NCBI RefSeq assembly: GCF_003815035.1
Contig: NZ_RKRK01000003.1
Location: 1-64,000, forward strand
From: Abyssicoccus albus
Lineage (GTDB): Bacteria > Bacillota > Bacilli > Staphylococcales > Abyssicoccaceae
DNA length: 64,000 nucleotides
Reading direction: 5' to 3'
Shown here: piece by piece, positions 21,576 to 30,791 of the stretch
Numbering within the stretch: position 1 is the stretch's first letter
Layout: each line of letters begins with the position of its first letter
Position numbers and translations under genes: made by a program
Notes under the pieces: model-generated
The model's input: the letters and a program-made list of their open reading frames with translations, nothing else
Told to the model about the DNA's origin: nothing
The model's database searches: none

Positions 21576-22031
21576 CTACTTTTCTTTGATTCTAATTAAA
21601 GGATCATCATACCCAACTGGTGTACCATTGTTCACATATATTTCTTCGACGATTCCAGATACATCAGCGAATACATCGTTCATCACCTTCATCGCTTCGA
21701 TTACACCGATGCGGTCTCCTTTTTCAACTTTATCGCCGACACTAATGAATGGAGCTTTGACGCCTTCTTCTTGCATATTATAATATGTCCCAACGAGTTG
21801 TGACTTCTGGACATGATCTGTTTGTTCACTGTTGTCATTCATCTCACTTGAACCCATTGTTTGTGATCCATCCATAGGTATTTGAGGGTATTGGATTGGT
21901 ACTTGTTGTACTTCTTTGATTGCTTTCTCGATATAATATTCGTCTTCTCCTTCTTTAATTGAGATGACTTTAAGTTCATTTTCATTCATCATTTGAATCA
22001 ATTGTTCTAGCTTTTCTGTTTGACTCATCAT
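21576..22031 (-). CDS. accB: Biotin carboxyl carrier protein (AccB-type)
   Basis: A 151-residue carrier with an N-terminal helical part, a polar linker (about 50-75) and a biotinyl domain. The biotinylated lysine is in IEAMKVMNDVFADVSG, where EAMKLMN or EAMKMMN is usual. The starts at 22031 and 22028 are consecutive Met codons. It sits between pxpC and accC with one and nine bases separating them, so it is clearly cotranscribed with the oxoprolinase. Confidence 0.9.
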   Translation of the reverse strand: MMSQTEKLEQLIQMMNENELKVISIKEGEDEYYIEKAIKEVQQVPIQYPQIPMDGSQTMGSSEMNDNSEQTDHVQKSQLVGTYYNMQEEGVKAPFISVGDKVEKGDRIGVIEAMKVMNDVFADVSGIVEEIYVNNGTPVGYDDPLIRIKEK

Positions 22032-23000
22032 CTACACCGTCCTTTTCAATAATTGTTCTATTCGACGACTCGTATGTCGAATGTCATATGCTCGGTTGGA
22101 CACTTCATTCAGTCGATTAATCATTTCTTCTTTCTCAGCGATCGCCTCTTCAAGTGTTCCTTCAACAAGATATATCTCACTACCTGGTGCTTTTTGAGCG
22201 AGCTTAGGCAAGTCCGCAAAATATACTGTCCCGAGTTTTACATATCCACCAACCGTCTGACGATCATTCATTAAGATAATCGGTTGGCCGTCTGTTGACA
22301 CTTGAATTGAACCCAGTGGAATCGGCTCTGAGATGATATCATGTCCGTGCTTAACGTCAATGCGTTCACCTGTTAATCGAATACCCATTCTGTCAGAAGT
22401 ATTAGAGATTTCATAGGCATAATTCGGTATGACATGCACATCTTTGAATCGATGATATTGTTTTCCTGGTATGAAACGGATATGATCCATTTTATCAATT
22501 TCAAATGTATTAATACGTTTCGTAGGCATCGTCTTAGGATCCTTCAATGGAATAATATTATCTGCTTGAAGTGTACGACCATTTAATCCACCGATGCCGA
22601 TTTTAGTATGTGTAGCGTAGCTTCCTTTAATCGTTTCAATGTCAAATCCATTCTTCACAGTTAAATATGTTCTATAACCATTGTTGACTTGTCTAAACGT
22701 CAACACTTCCCCCGCTTTCGCGTTATAGACGATTTGATTCGATATCGCATCCCCATTAATATCAGCATTCATATCCGCACCTGTAATGATAAATGCAACA
22801 TCACTATTAAATTTGAATACGCCACCTTGCATGGTCATTTCAATACTAACTGGGTTATCATTTTCTAACATCAAATTGCCTAACATAAAGCTTTTGTAAT
22901 CCATAGCACCTGCAGGAGATAACCCTTTATGTTGTAGTCCATGTCGACCGGCATCTTGAATCGTTGAAAACATCCCAGGATGTATCACTTCTATACTCAT
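22032..23000 (-). CDS. pxpC: 5-oxoprolinase subunit PxpC (KipA family)
   Basis: A 322-residue carboxyltransferase-like subunit. Signatures are VIHPGMFSTIQDAGRHGLQH at the start, LSPAGAMDYKSFMLGN, and DRMGIRLTGERI. It overlaps the pxpB stop by one base (TAATG type). With PxpB it forms the KipIA-like complex, which together with PxpA hydrolyses 5-oxoproline. In Bacillus the same proteins were first described as inhibitor and antagonist of the sporulation kinase KinA; sporulation is not expected here. Confidence 0.92.
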   Translation of the reverse strand: MSIEVIHPGMFSTIQDAGRHGLQHKGLSPAGAMDYKSFMLGNLMLENDNPVSIEMTMQGGVFKFNSDVAFIITGADMNADINGDAISNQIVYNAKAGEVLTFRQVNNGYRTYLTVKNGFDIETIKGSYATHTKIGIGGLNGRTLQADNIIPLKDPKTMPTKRINTFEIDKMDHIRFIPGKQYHRFKDVHVIPNYAYEISNTSDRMGIRLTGERIDVKHGHDIISEPIPLGSIQVSTDGQPIILMNDRQTVGGYVKLGTVYFADLPKLAQKAPGSEIYLVEGTLEEAIAEKEEMINRLNEVSNRAYDIRHTSRRIEQLLKRTV

Positions 23001-23713
23001 TATTCATCACCTTCCAATACTTCAACGTCATACTCCTTCTGAAGCACACGCTGTTGAATCTCATCAAATTCCTGAGCAGTAATCGATTTGAACTGAATAT
23101 AATCACCAGGTTCATAATACACTTCAGGCTCACGATCAAATTCGAATAATATTAATGGTGTTCTACCAATAATATTCCATCCTCCAGGAGACTTATAAGG
23201 GTACATACCTGTTTGTCCACCGGCAATACCAACAGATCCAGCTGGAATTTCTTTACGTGGTGTTTGTTTCCTCGGTTTCATTAATCGATCATCTAACCCA
23301 CCTAAAAAAGGGAATCCCGGCATAAACCCAAGCATATACACTAAATATTTACGCTCTGTATGTAACTTAATCACCTCTTCAACGGTCAAATCATTATCAC
23401 GCGCAAGTTCATCGATATCTAAAGCATGTGGCGCTTCATAACAAACCGGTATCACAATGGTCCGTTGCATACGCACATCATCTTCCTCAATATTCACAGT
23501 GTTCACTACGTCAATTAACCCATCGTGCGTCAATATATCATCATTGAAATAAATATACAGTCGATTGTATGAGATAACAACTTCATATATCCCATCAATC
23601 TGCATATCATCAATCTTATTCTTTAAATTGACAATTTTACGATTCACTTCTTCATCAATCGATTCACCAAAGATTAAGCATAGACAATTCTCAGTAATTT
23701 TAAATGTCTCCAT
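23000..23713 (-). CDS. pxpB: 5-oxoprolinase subunit PxpB (KipI family)
   Basis: First gene of the operon, 237 residues. Family motifs are VEEVIKLHTERKYLVYMLG, GFMPGFPFLGGLDDRL, PRKQTPRKEIPAGSVGIAGG and TGMYPYKSPGGWNIIGRTPL. I use ATG 23713, nine bases after AGGAGG; a TTG two codons upstream is also open but overlaps that spacing. A cre-like site lies about 43 bp before it. Confidence 0.93.
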   Translation of the reverse strand: METFKITENCLCLIFGESIDEEVNRKIVNLKNKIDDMQIDGIYEVVISYNRLYIYFNDDILTHDGLIDVVNTVNIEEDDVRMQRTIVIPVCYEAPHALDIDELARDNDLTVEEVIKLHTERKYLVYMLGFMPGFPFLGGLDDRLMKPRKQTPRKEIPAGSVGIAGGQTGMYPYKSPGGWNIIGRTPLILFEFDREPEVYYEPGDYIQFKSITAQEFDEIQQRVLQKEYDVEVLEGDE

Positions 23714-23755
23714 GTACAAATACCTCCTTCTAACTTAAATGCTGACCAATGCATT

Positions 23756-23769
23756 ATTAAACGTTTTCA
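23756..23769 (-). promoter_or_regulatory. Possible catabolite-responsive (cre) site before the pxp operon
   Basis: TGAAAACGTTTAAT on the minus strand fits the CcpA cre pattern TGNAANCGNWNNCW except near its 3' end. It lies just downstream of a TATAAT (23774-23779) that may be the -10, so binding there would block transcription. One weak site, so tentative. Confidence 0.35.
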
Positions 23770-23786
23770 CAACATTATAGATGAAA

Positions 23787-23820
23787 AAAACACTTAAAGT
23801 GAGCATACTTTAAGTGTTTT
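23787..23820 (-). terminator. Terminator of the 47-residue gene
   Basis: Arms AAAACACTTAAAGT and ACTTTAAGTGTTTT with a 6-base loop; TTTTTTTC follows on the minus strand. Confidence 0.85.
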
Positions 23821-23847
23821 ACTTTAATTTACAACCGTATTATATCA

Positions 23848-23991
23848 TTAAATACGATCTAATTTCAATTTTTCAACATTCATTTGTGGGATAGATTTAC
23901 GAATATCAACACGTGATTTTGTTTTTGAAACTTTGACGCCAATCTCTGTCAACATCGATACGATATGGTTTACTTTCATACGATTCGTCAT
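23848..23991 (-). CDS. Conserved-looking small basic protein, 47 residues
   Basis: An open frame beginning MTNRMKVNHIVSMLTEIGVK, with AGGAGT upstream and its own terminator immediately after, which together make it a credible gene. It is basic (KVSKTKSRVDIRKS), has no membrane helix or Cys pair, and is divergent from cls. I do not recognise a family with certainty; the short helix-plus-basic-tail plan is seen in small staphylococcal hypothetical proteins. Confidence 0.7.
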   Translation of the reverse strand: MTNRMKVNHIVSMLTEIGVKVSKTKSRVDIRKSIPQMNVEKLKLDRI

Positions 23992-24178
23992 CCGAATCAA
24001 CTCCTGTTTCTTTAAGGTTATCTATATTATACTACCCAATGAGGATGAAAGATACACTTTCAATGTGAAGATTTTGTTAATTTTTTCTATCATATCATAA
24101 GACATCAATACGATGCGGCTCAAAAATTGATATACTATAAGTAATTAAAATTAATCACTACAAAAAAGAGGTAACGCT

Positions 24179-25696
24179 ATGGAACATTTCATCAATCTAT
24201 GGGATACAATGATTGAATTCATGCATTCAATTAACTTCACACAAATATTCAACTGGATCTTAATCGGGCTATTTATCATCAACTTCTTACTCGTATTATC
24301 CATTATATTTCTAGAACGTAGAACAGCTATGGCTACGTGGGCATGGATTCTGGTTCTTTTCTTTATCCCTATCGTCGGATTCATCATCTACCTACTCTTC
24401 GGACGAACAATATATAAGCAACAAATTTTCAAAAATGAAGAGTTTTTACCCATCATAAAGAAAGACGTTGAAACACAGCTCGAAGATTTGAAAGATAATT
24501 CACTGTCATTCGGAAACCCTACGATTAATCGACATGATCAACTCGCTAGACTACTACTCAACAATAATAATTCATTTATTACAACGCATAATGACATCAC
24601 ATTATTTACAGACGGACACAACAAATTCTCTCAACTTAAACGTGATATTATGAATGCAAAACATCATATCCACGTCCAATACTACATATTCAAGATGGAC
24701 GAACTTGGTAAATCGATTTATGAATTACTCGTTGAAAAGCAACGACAAGGGGTTCATGTTAGAATATTATACGATGATTTAGGCTCAAGAACACTTTACT
24801 ATCAAAACTTTAAAGAACTCATAAAACTCGGTGGTCAAGTTGAACGGTTCTTCCCTTCATGGTTTCCTATCATTAATACACGGATGAATCATCGAAACCA
24901 TCGTAAAATTGTTGTTATTGATGGAATCATAGGCTATGTTGGTGGTTTCAATGTTGGTGATGAATATTTAGGAACGCACAAAAAGTTCGGCTATTGGCGA
25001 GATAATCATCTAAGAATCACAGGTGAAACAGTACGAGCATTGCAATATCGATTCACAACGGATTGGAACTCACATCATAAGCATAGAAAATTAATCTTGG
25101 ATAAAAATTATTGTCCAGAAATACATCACGCAGAACACACACGCAACATTACCCCAATTCAAATCGGAACGAGCGGTCCCGACGAACCATGGGAACAAAT
25201 TAAATACGGTTACTTAAAGATGATTACCAGTGCGAAACAAAGTGTCTATATCCAAACACCATACTTCATCCCAGACCAATCATTTTTAGACGCAATCAAA
25301 CTTGTCGCGATGAGTGGCGTCGAAGTGAATATCATGATTCCAAACAAACCAGATCATCCACTCGTCTATTGGGGTACTTACTACAATGTTGGAGAATTAT
25401 TAGACACCAATGCAAATATTTATATCTACGAGAAAGGATTCCTACATGCGAAAACGTTGGTGATTGACGGAGAAGTTTCAAGCATTGGAACAGCGAACTT
25501 CGATAACCGTAGCTTTGCACTGAACTTCGAAATTAATGCATTCGTCTATGATAAACAACTTGCAGAAAAAACACTTGAAGCGTATGAAGAAGATATTAAG
25601 CATTCAACGAAGCTCACAAAAGAAATATACAATGAACGAAGCTTAATCATTAAGTGCAAAGAAGCCATCGCAAGATTAATATCTCCGGTTTTATAA
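24179..25696 (+). CDS. cls: Cardiolipin synthase
   Basis: Membrane phospholipase-D-family enzyme that condenses phosphatidylglycerol to cardiolipin. The 505 residues have two N-terminal membrane helices (about 15-75) and two HKD motifs: NHRNHRKIVVIDG (HxK in HRKIVVID) and FLHAKTLVIDG with GTANFDNRSF after it. Both are intact. The ribosome site is AAAGAGGTAACGCT. It is a lone plus-strand gene followed by a strong terminator. Confidence 0.95.
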   Translation: MEHFINLWDTMIEFMHSINFTQIFNWILIGLFIINFLLVLSIIFLERRTAMATWAWILVLFFIPIVGFIIYLLFGRTIYKQQIFKNEEFLPIIKKDVETQLEDLKDNSLSFGNPTINRHDQLARLLLNNNNSFITTHNDITLFTDGHNKFSQLKRDIMNAKHHIHVQYYIFKMDELGKSIYELLVEKQRQGVHVRILYDDLGSRTLYYQNFKELIKLGGQVERFFPSWFPIINTRMNHRNHRKIVVIDGIIGYVGGFNVGDEYLGTHKKFGYWRDNHLRITGETVRALQYRFTTDWNSHHKHRKLILDKNYCPEIHHAEHTRNITPIQIGTSGPDEPWEQIKYGYLKMITSAKQSVYIQTPYFIPDQSFLDAIKLVAMSGVEVNIMIPNKPDHPLVYWGTYYNVGELLDTNANIYIYEKGFLHAKTLVIDGEVSSIGTANFDNRSFALNFEINAFVYDKQLAEKTLEAYEEDIKHSTKLTKEIYNERSLIIKCKEAIARLISPVL

Positions 25697-25752
25697 AATT
25701 TTTAACGAAGTATAATCAATCAAAATAGTATTAAAATACACTTATATTATTA

Positions 25753-25790
25753 AATAAGCATACCTCTTCATATGATGAGGTATGCTTATT
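25753..25790. terminator. Terminator shared by cls and the next gene
   Basis: Perfect 14-bp stem (25753-25766 with 25777-25790; arm begins AATAAGCATACCTC) and 10-base loop. It sits between converging genes, and the stop codon of the minus-strand gene lies in its second arm. Confidence 0.85.
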
Positions 25791-26256
25791 TATTTTCAAC
25801 ATTATACATTCTATCGATCAAAAACTGAATAATGTATATCACACTATATGATGTCATCAAGAATCCATAACTCATATGAATCGTTGTAAAAACTTCTAAT
25901 ATAATATGTTTCATAATGAATGTATTTAATAGTACGACCACGACAAGTGCAACGACCTTCACAATCATATGACGAAAACTAATGACCCCTTTAATCAATA
26001 ATAATCTCAAAATAGTACCAATCGTCTCCATTAATAACCAGGCACAGAATAAGAATACCGTAAAATATATTAGATTCAGTAAATAACCATCAAAAGCAAG
26101 TTCATAAAACAACCAGTCTTCTAATCCGAGTTCAGCAAACAATGCTTGGAATCCATAAAAACCGAAATAAGGTATAGAGAACGTGTAAATTGCGCCTATA
26201 ATTAATAAAGTACAAAATGTTAACCATGATATGATAATATTTTTATATTTTTTCAT
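25786..26256 (-). CDS. Unknown four-helix membrane protein
   Basis: A 156-residue hydrophobic protein with about four transmembrane helices: about 7-27, 58-82, 96-116 and 124-147. Between the first two is a short loop (GFQALFAELGLEDWLF). No enzyme motif is visible and I recognise no family. It is a single gene, converging on cls, with a start ATG that has no strong ribosome site. Regulation and role cannot be judged. Confidence 0.7.
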   Translation of the reverse strand: MKKYKNIIISWLTFCTLLIIGAIYTFSIPYFGFYGFQALFAELGLEDWLFYELAFDGYLLNLIYFTVFLFCAWLLMETIGTILRLLLIKGVISFRHMIVKVVALVVVVLLNTFIMKHIILEVFTTIHMSYGFLMTSYSVIYIIQFLIDRMYNVENK

Positions 26257-26438
26257 CTATTTCATTGACCGCCTATTTAAATAATAGTGATAACGTACAT
26301 TTAATATATCATATATAGACATAAAAAAACCTCAAAATTAGATATCGATCCAACTTTAAGGGAATATACTTTATCATATTATTTCTATTCTATATACTGA
26401 TATTCATGTTAAATGCCTTAATCAGTTTCCAATAAGTG

Positions 26439-26473
26439 ATAAGGTACTATTATTATATATAATAGTACCTTAT
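26439..26473 (-). terminator. Terminator of yidC
   Basis: Arms ATAAGGTACTATTA and TAATAGTACCTTAT, 7-base loop, 13 bp past the yidC stop. The following tract is not T-rich, so strength is uncertain. Confidence 0.65.
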
Positions 26474-26485
26474 TGCACCTTACTG

Positions 26486-27355
26486 TTATTTACGTTTCTT
26501 CTTTTTCTTTGAACGAACTTCTGTATTCTTACGATGTTCGATCTCTTCAGCTTGATCTTGAGTCAATTCTTCTGATGATTCCGCTAACTCCTCTGTTGAC
26601 TTAGAACGATAGAACTTGTTCCCTAACCACGTTTGGAAGACGATGAAAATACCACCGACTGCCCAGTATAACGCTAACGCTGATGGAGATATAAATGAGA
26701 TCCACATAATCATAATCGGTGAAATTAACATCATGATTTTCATCTGTTGCTTCTGTTCTTCAGGGATAAATTGCAATGAAATCCACGCTTGAACTGCATA
26801 TGCAATTCCTGCGACGAGCGTAATTAAAATATCTGGTTCCGTTAAATTCATCCATAAGAAATTCGGATACTCTGTAATCCCGCCTTCTGTTGGGAACCTT
26901 AATGCATAGTATAAACCTAAAACGATTGGCATTTGAATTAACATTGGTAAACAACCCATATTTAAAGGATTGATGTTATGTTTCTTGTATAATGCCATCA
27001 TCTCTTGTTGTGCTTCCATTTTCTCTTCTTGCGTTGTTGCGACTTTCACTTTCTTTTGAACACGCTCCATTTCAGGCTTAACTAAAGCCATCTTCTCACG
27101 CATTACAGCTTGTGACTTGTATGTGTTCATCATTAATGGGAATAGTGCAAGACGAACGACTAATGTAATCACAATAATCGTCAATCCATAGTTATGGCCT
27201 AAAATTGGTCCGAGCCAATGTATCAATGAGTCCATCGGTGCAACGAAGACGTTATAGAAGAAACCTGTACGATCTTCTTTGTTTTCGTAATTACACCCTG
27301 CTAACAGCATCGCGACACTGAGCAGTAAGAACGGTAAAAATATTTTCTTTTTCAT
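26486..27355 (-). CDS. yidC: Membrane protein insertase YidC/OxaA (lipoprotein type)
   Basis: Inserts proteins into the membrane, alone or with Sec. The 289 residues begin with a signal and lipobox (MLLAGC, Cys21), then five membrane segments of the YidC core. The hydrophilic-groove arginine is in VVRLALFPLMMNTY. The cytosolic hairpin is REKMALVKPEMERVQKKVK. The tail is highly basic (RSKKKKKRK). The hydrophobic region (LPMLIQMPIVLGLYYALR) is typical. It is separate from rnpA/rpmH, the usual position of the first YidC in Bacillus; this location near thiE is the staphylococcal one. Confidence 0.95.
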   Translation of the reverse strand: MKKKIFLPFLLLSVAMLLAGCNYENKEDRTGFFYNVFVAPMDSLIHWLGPILGHNYGLTIIVITLVVRLALFPLMMNTYKSQAVMREKMALVKPEMERVQKKVKVATTQEEKMEAQQEMMALYKKHNINPLNMGCLPMLIQMPIVLGLYYALRFPTEGGITEYPNFLWMNLTEPDILITLVAGIAYAVQAWISLQFIPEEQKQQMKIMMLISPIMIMWISFISPSALALYWAVGGIFIVFQTWLGNKFYRSKSTEELAESSEELTQDQAEEIEHRKNTEVRSKKKKKRK

Positions 27356-27485
27356 TCTGTCACCTCTATATTATTCACATAAGTTGTATTTTATCATATG
27401 TCGTGACACGTTTAAACAAAAACTATTAGACCGTCCTTTTTATATTAAACAATTTTACTAACCATTAAATGACTTATTAATAAGA

Positions 27486-28196
27486 TTAACGCTTCACTTG
27501 ATTCAACACTTCTCTCAACTTACGCGTTGCAAGTTCTGGGTCTTTCGCTCGACTAATACTTGATATGATAGCGACTCCATCTGCTCCCGCTTCGATAATG
27601 GACTGAATATCGTTAGATTGAATACCACCAATGGCCACCATCGGCATACGTTGATCAATTGCTCTCATCTGTTGTATTCCTTTAGTCCCGATTGAATCAC
27701 CTGCATCGTGTTTAGATAGTGTATTATATACTGGTCCTGTTCCTATGTAATCTACATATTGTAATACATCTTTTGAACTAGTATATTCATCCTTATTCCC
27801 CACAGACAATCCTATAATCTTATCTTTAAATTGTGGATAAATCTCTTCAATCGATGTATCATCTTGTCCAACATGAATACCATCGGCATCACAATGTAAT
27901 GCGAGTTCAACATCATCATTTACAATGAACGGTACTTCATATTGATGACAGAGCGATTGAATACGTTTAGCGAAGTTTATTTTTTCTTGTCCTTCTAGAG
28001 CATTTGTCCCTTTCTCTCGATATTGGAAACAAGTGATTCCACCTTTAAGAGCGAATTCAATCGTCTCTAGCGGCTCACCTGCCGAATCATTTGATCCTTG
28101 TATGTAGTATAAAGAGAGCATTTCTCTACTAAAGTTAAAGCGATCACGATTATTTCGTAGATGTTTGTTAAGACTCATATCATTATGCTCTATCAT
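27486..28196 (-). CDS. thiE: Thiamine-phosphate synthase
   Basis: Joins the pyrimidine and thiazole phosphates of thiamine. 236 residues in a TIM barrel, with FQYREKGTNALEGQEKI, FIVNDDVELALHCDADGIHVGQ, YIGTGPVYNTLSKHD and VAIGGIQSNDI. It overlaps thiM by 14 bp; GAGGG precedes the ATG. The N-terminal 25 residues before LYYIQGSND are longer than in S. aureus ThiE (213 residues), and the internal ATG at 28178 is an alternative start. It is last in tenA-thiD-thiM-thiE. Confidence 0.94.
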   Translation of the reverse strand: MIEHNDMSLNKHLRNNRDRFNFSREMLSLYYIQGSNDSAGEPLETIEFALKGGITCFQYREKGTNALEGQEKINFAKRIQSLCHQYEVPFIVNDDVELALHCDADGIHVGQDDTSIEEIYPQFKDKIIGLSVGNKDEYTSSKDVLQYVDYIGTGPVYNTLSKHDAGDSIGTKGIQQMRAIDQRMPMVAIGGIQSNDIQSIIEAGADGVAIISSISRAKDPELATRKLREVLNQVKR

Positions 28197-28968
28197 CGAA
28201 TAACACCCTCACTTCTTCGTCTGAAACATGGTGTAATTGATTTAATAGTTCAACTTGAAATGCACCGGGTCTATCCAATGTTACAATCTCTTCGGCATTC
28301 ATCCCTGCGGTATGATAAGTGAATAATGCGTATTTTATCGATTCAAAACTATCCATCGGTGAATACATTGCACCAATGATACTCCCTAACACACACCCAG
28401 CCCCTGTCATTTTCGTAAATAGCACTGTGCCAGATGTATATGTTTCATATTTATCTGATGTATAAATAATATCTCGTTCACCCGTAATTACAATGTTACA
28501 CGAAAACATATCATGTGCTTTTTTGGCAATGGCAATCAAGTCATCTTCACTACCATCAAATTGCGAATCTACACCTTTCATTGCCTCTGATGCACCAACG
28601 AGCGACGCAATTTCACCAAAGTTCCCTTTCAATACAGCAATTTTATATTTGTCTATCATATTAAGAACCGTTTTCGTTCTATACGATGTAGCTCCTGCTC
28701 CAACTGGATCTAGTATAATCGGAACTTCTAGTTCATTTGCGACCTTCATTGCATGATGCATATACTCAAGCTTCTGATCATTTAAAGTGCCGATATTAAT
28801 CAATAATGCATGAGCATATTGGAGCATTTCATGTTGTTCATTCGGTGCTTCACTCATGACAGGTGATGCGCCCAATGCAATTAAATGATTTGCTGTCATG
28901 TGTGTGACGACACTATTAGTCTGGCATACGACTAATGGATTAACTTGTCTTAATGTATTTAAATTCAT
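28183..28968 (-). CDS. thiM: Hydroxyethylthiazole kinase
   Basis: Phosphorylates hydroxyethylthiazole, a salvage step feeding ThiE. 261 residues, ribokinase-like fold: PLVVCQTNSVVTHMTANHLI at the start, PIILDPVGAGATSYR, LKGNFGEIASLVG, ITGERDIIY and the MTGAGCVLGSIIGA anion-hole motif. It is in the riboswitch-controlled operon, 89 bp after thiD. Confidence 0.95.
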   Translation of the reverse strand: MNLNTLRQVNPLVVCQTNSVVTHMTANHLIALGASPVMSEAPNEQHEMLQYAHALLINIGTLNDQKLEYMHHAMKVANELEVPIILDPVGAGATSYRTKTVLNMIDKYKIAVLKGNFGEIASLVGASEAMKGVDSQFDGSEDDLIAIAKKAHDMFSCNIVITGERDIIYTSDKYETYTSGTVLFTKMTGAGCVLGSIIGAMYSPMDSFESIKYALFTYHTAGMNAEEIVTLDRPGAFQVELLNQLHHVSDEEVRVLFDDRA

Positions 28969-29057
28969 TGAATCATTCCTTATTCATTTACTATTAATTC
29001 CTCATCACTCATTCAATTTAATTTGCACCTGTTACTATATTTTTATTTATGTTTTAT

Positions 29058-29864
29058 CTATTCGTCATTCGACGAATACGCAAAATGATTCACCGGGCCT
29101 CTTCCATGCCCTAACTCTGGTGTATGTTTGATCGCCGCTTCAATATAAGCTTTCGCAATACGTACGGCATCTTCAATATTATGTCCTTTCGCAAGCTCTG
29201 ATGTAATAACGCTTGAGAATGTACAACCTGTCCCATGTGTATGTTCTGTATCAAAACGCTCCCCATTTAATACGATCATTTCTTGACCTTTAATGAATAA
29301 GTAGTCTGTTGCATCTCCTTGTAAGTGACCACCTTTTACAACGACACTTTCACAACCAATCTCTTCAATAAACCGTTTACCACACAATTTAATATCATCA
29401 AGTGTCTCAATCTTCATGTTTGTAATTCGTTCTGCTTCTGGAATGTTCGGCGTAACAACTGTTGCATTCGGCAATAATTGATTGACTAATATGTTGACTG
29501 TTTCTTCTTCTATTAATGCATCTCCACTTTTGGCAATCATAACGGGATCTGACACATATGGAATATCACCATTTTGAATATAAGGTAGTACCACTTCCAT
29601 CATATCCTTCGTTGCAATCATGCCTGTCTTAATCGCGTCAGGGGTAATATCATCAAAGACACTGTTCAATTGTGCTTCTATAATATCTAATGGTAAATGG
29701 TGTATTTGTTGAACACCGAGTGTATTTTGTGCGATGACACTCGTTGTTACACCCATCCCATAGACACCTCTTGATTGAAATACTTTCATATCAACCGATA
29801 CACCTGCACCACCCGTTGGATCTGTTCCTGCAATACTTAAAGTTGTCATTAATTTATTGTTCAT
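29058..29864 (-). CDS. thiD: Hydroxymethylpyrimidine (phosphomethylpyrimidine) kinase
   Basis: Makes HMP diphosphate for thiamine. 268 residues, with SIAGTDPTGGAGVSVDMKVF, the conserved YVSDPVMIAKSGDALI, TPNIPEAERIT and DTEHTHGTGCTFSSVIT. It overlaps the tenA end by 11 bp. The ATG at 29864 is used; an ATG five codons in would give the usual MTTLSIAG start and is possible. Confidence 0.95.
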   Translation of the reverse strand: MNNKLMTTLSIAGTDPTGGAGVSVDMKVFQSRGVYGMGVTTSVIAQNTLGVQQIHHLPLDIIEAQLNSVFDDITPDAIKTGMIATKDMMEVVLPYIQNGDIPYVSDPVMIAKSGDALIEEETVNILVNQLLPNATVVTPNIPEAERITNMKIETLDDIKLCGKRFIEEIGCESVVVKGGHLQGDATDYLFIKGQEMIVLNGERFDTEHTHGTGCTFSSVITSELAKGHNIEDAVRIAKAYIEAAIKHTPELGHGRGPVNHFAYSSNDE

Positions 29865-30549
29865 CGTTATTCCACATCCAATCTTCTTGTTGATAACTCA
29901 TATTAAAGAACTTACGTTCATGCTCACAACTTTGTAGGAAATTCATCTTTACATCTTCTACTTCATCTTGTGACATCATCTCAGCACTTTGGTCAATCCA
30001 ATTAAATAAATACTCTAACAGTTCATCCATACCTTCGACATAGAAATCAATCCACTTTAACATCGGATGATTGCTTTCTAATGAATGGTGTTCTTTCATC
30101 TTTAATGCAAGTTGTTGATATACATATGGGCAAGGACACATGGCAGCAACCGTGTAAGCAATATCTTCTCTCATATTGACTTGATAATACATATGTTTCA
30201 CATAATGATCTGCACTCGGATACCAATGGTGGTGTCCTTTAATAATATCTTCATAGCTTTTGCCTACATATTCTGATAAAAAATAATGTGCATCCACTTC
30301 ACCATTAATGACAAAGTCTATTTGAGATAACAAGAAGTTCATCTCTTCATTCGTATGTGCTTTCGGAACCAATAATGCATAAATTTTAGCGAATTCATTC
30401 AAATATTGATGATCAGCACGTAAATAGTGTTCTATACTTCCTTTAGGTGTTGATCCATCTAACATTGATTGAATAAAGTCATCATTATAAATTTGATTGA
30501 TGATTGGACTCGCTAATGATTTAAGTGACTCACTTAATGATTGTGACAT
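29854..30549 (-). CDS. tenA: Aminopyrimidine aminohydrolase (thiaminase II)
   Basis: Salvages thiamine breakdown products by hydrolysing aminomethylpyrimidine. 231 all-helical residues with the catalytic Cys in AAMCPCPYVYQQLA, as in the TenA family, and Glu and Asp residues in YLRADHQYLNEFAKIY. It is the first gene after the TPP riboswitch; AAGGAG lies eleven bases before the ATG. Confidence 0.95.
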   Translation of the reverse strand: MSQSLSESLKSLASPIINQIYNDDFIQSMLDGSTPKGSIEHYLRADHQYLNEFAKIYALLVPKAHTNEEMNFLLSQIDFVINGEVDAHYFLSEYVGKSYEDIIKGHHHWYPSADHYVKHMYYQVNMREDIAYTVAAMCPCPYVYQQLALKMKEHHSLESNHPMLKWIDFYVEGMDELLEYLFNWIDQSAEMMSQDEVEDVKMNFLQSCEHERKFFNMSYQQEDWMWNNDEQ

Positions 30550-30632
30550 ACATATACACTCCTTAAAATTAATAATATAAATTTATATTTCACAAAACTA
30601 TGTATTTGTTAGCAACAATATATTGAACATAT

Positions 30633-30665
30633 AAAAAACCCACAATGCAGCCCTTGCATGTGGGT
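30633..30665 (-). terminator. Riboswitch expression-platform terminator
   Basis: Minus-strand RNA has ACCCACA-TGCA ... TGCA-TTGTGGGT with one bulged base, followed by six U. It lies between the TPP aptamer and tenA, so it should form when the ligand is bound. Confidence 0.88.
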
Positions 30666-30693
30666 ATATCGGTGCTTAATCTATCACCTTTAA

Positions 30694-30776
30694 GCCCACT
30701 TCCTTACGCTAGCATTATCTAGTTCAAGTATAAGGGATTGACACTCATCATCTCAGCCGTCACGGCACCCCTAGTG
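30694..30776 (-). ncRNA. TPP (THI-box) riboswitch
   Basis: Minus-strand sequence contains the THI-box core: GGGGTGCC, GGCTGAGATGATGAG, then CCCTTATACTTGAACTAG, ATAATGCTAGCG and TAAGGAAG. The CTGAGA and AATGC-AGCGTAAGGAAG blocks are the pyrimidine- and pyrophosphate-sensor elements. It precedes tenA-thiD-thiM-thiE and is followed by an intrinsic terminator, so it should shut the operon off when thiamine diphosphate is high. Confidence 0.95.
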
Positions 30777-30791
30777 GATTTATTTATTTCT

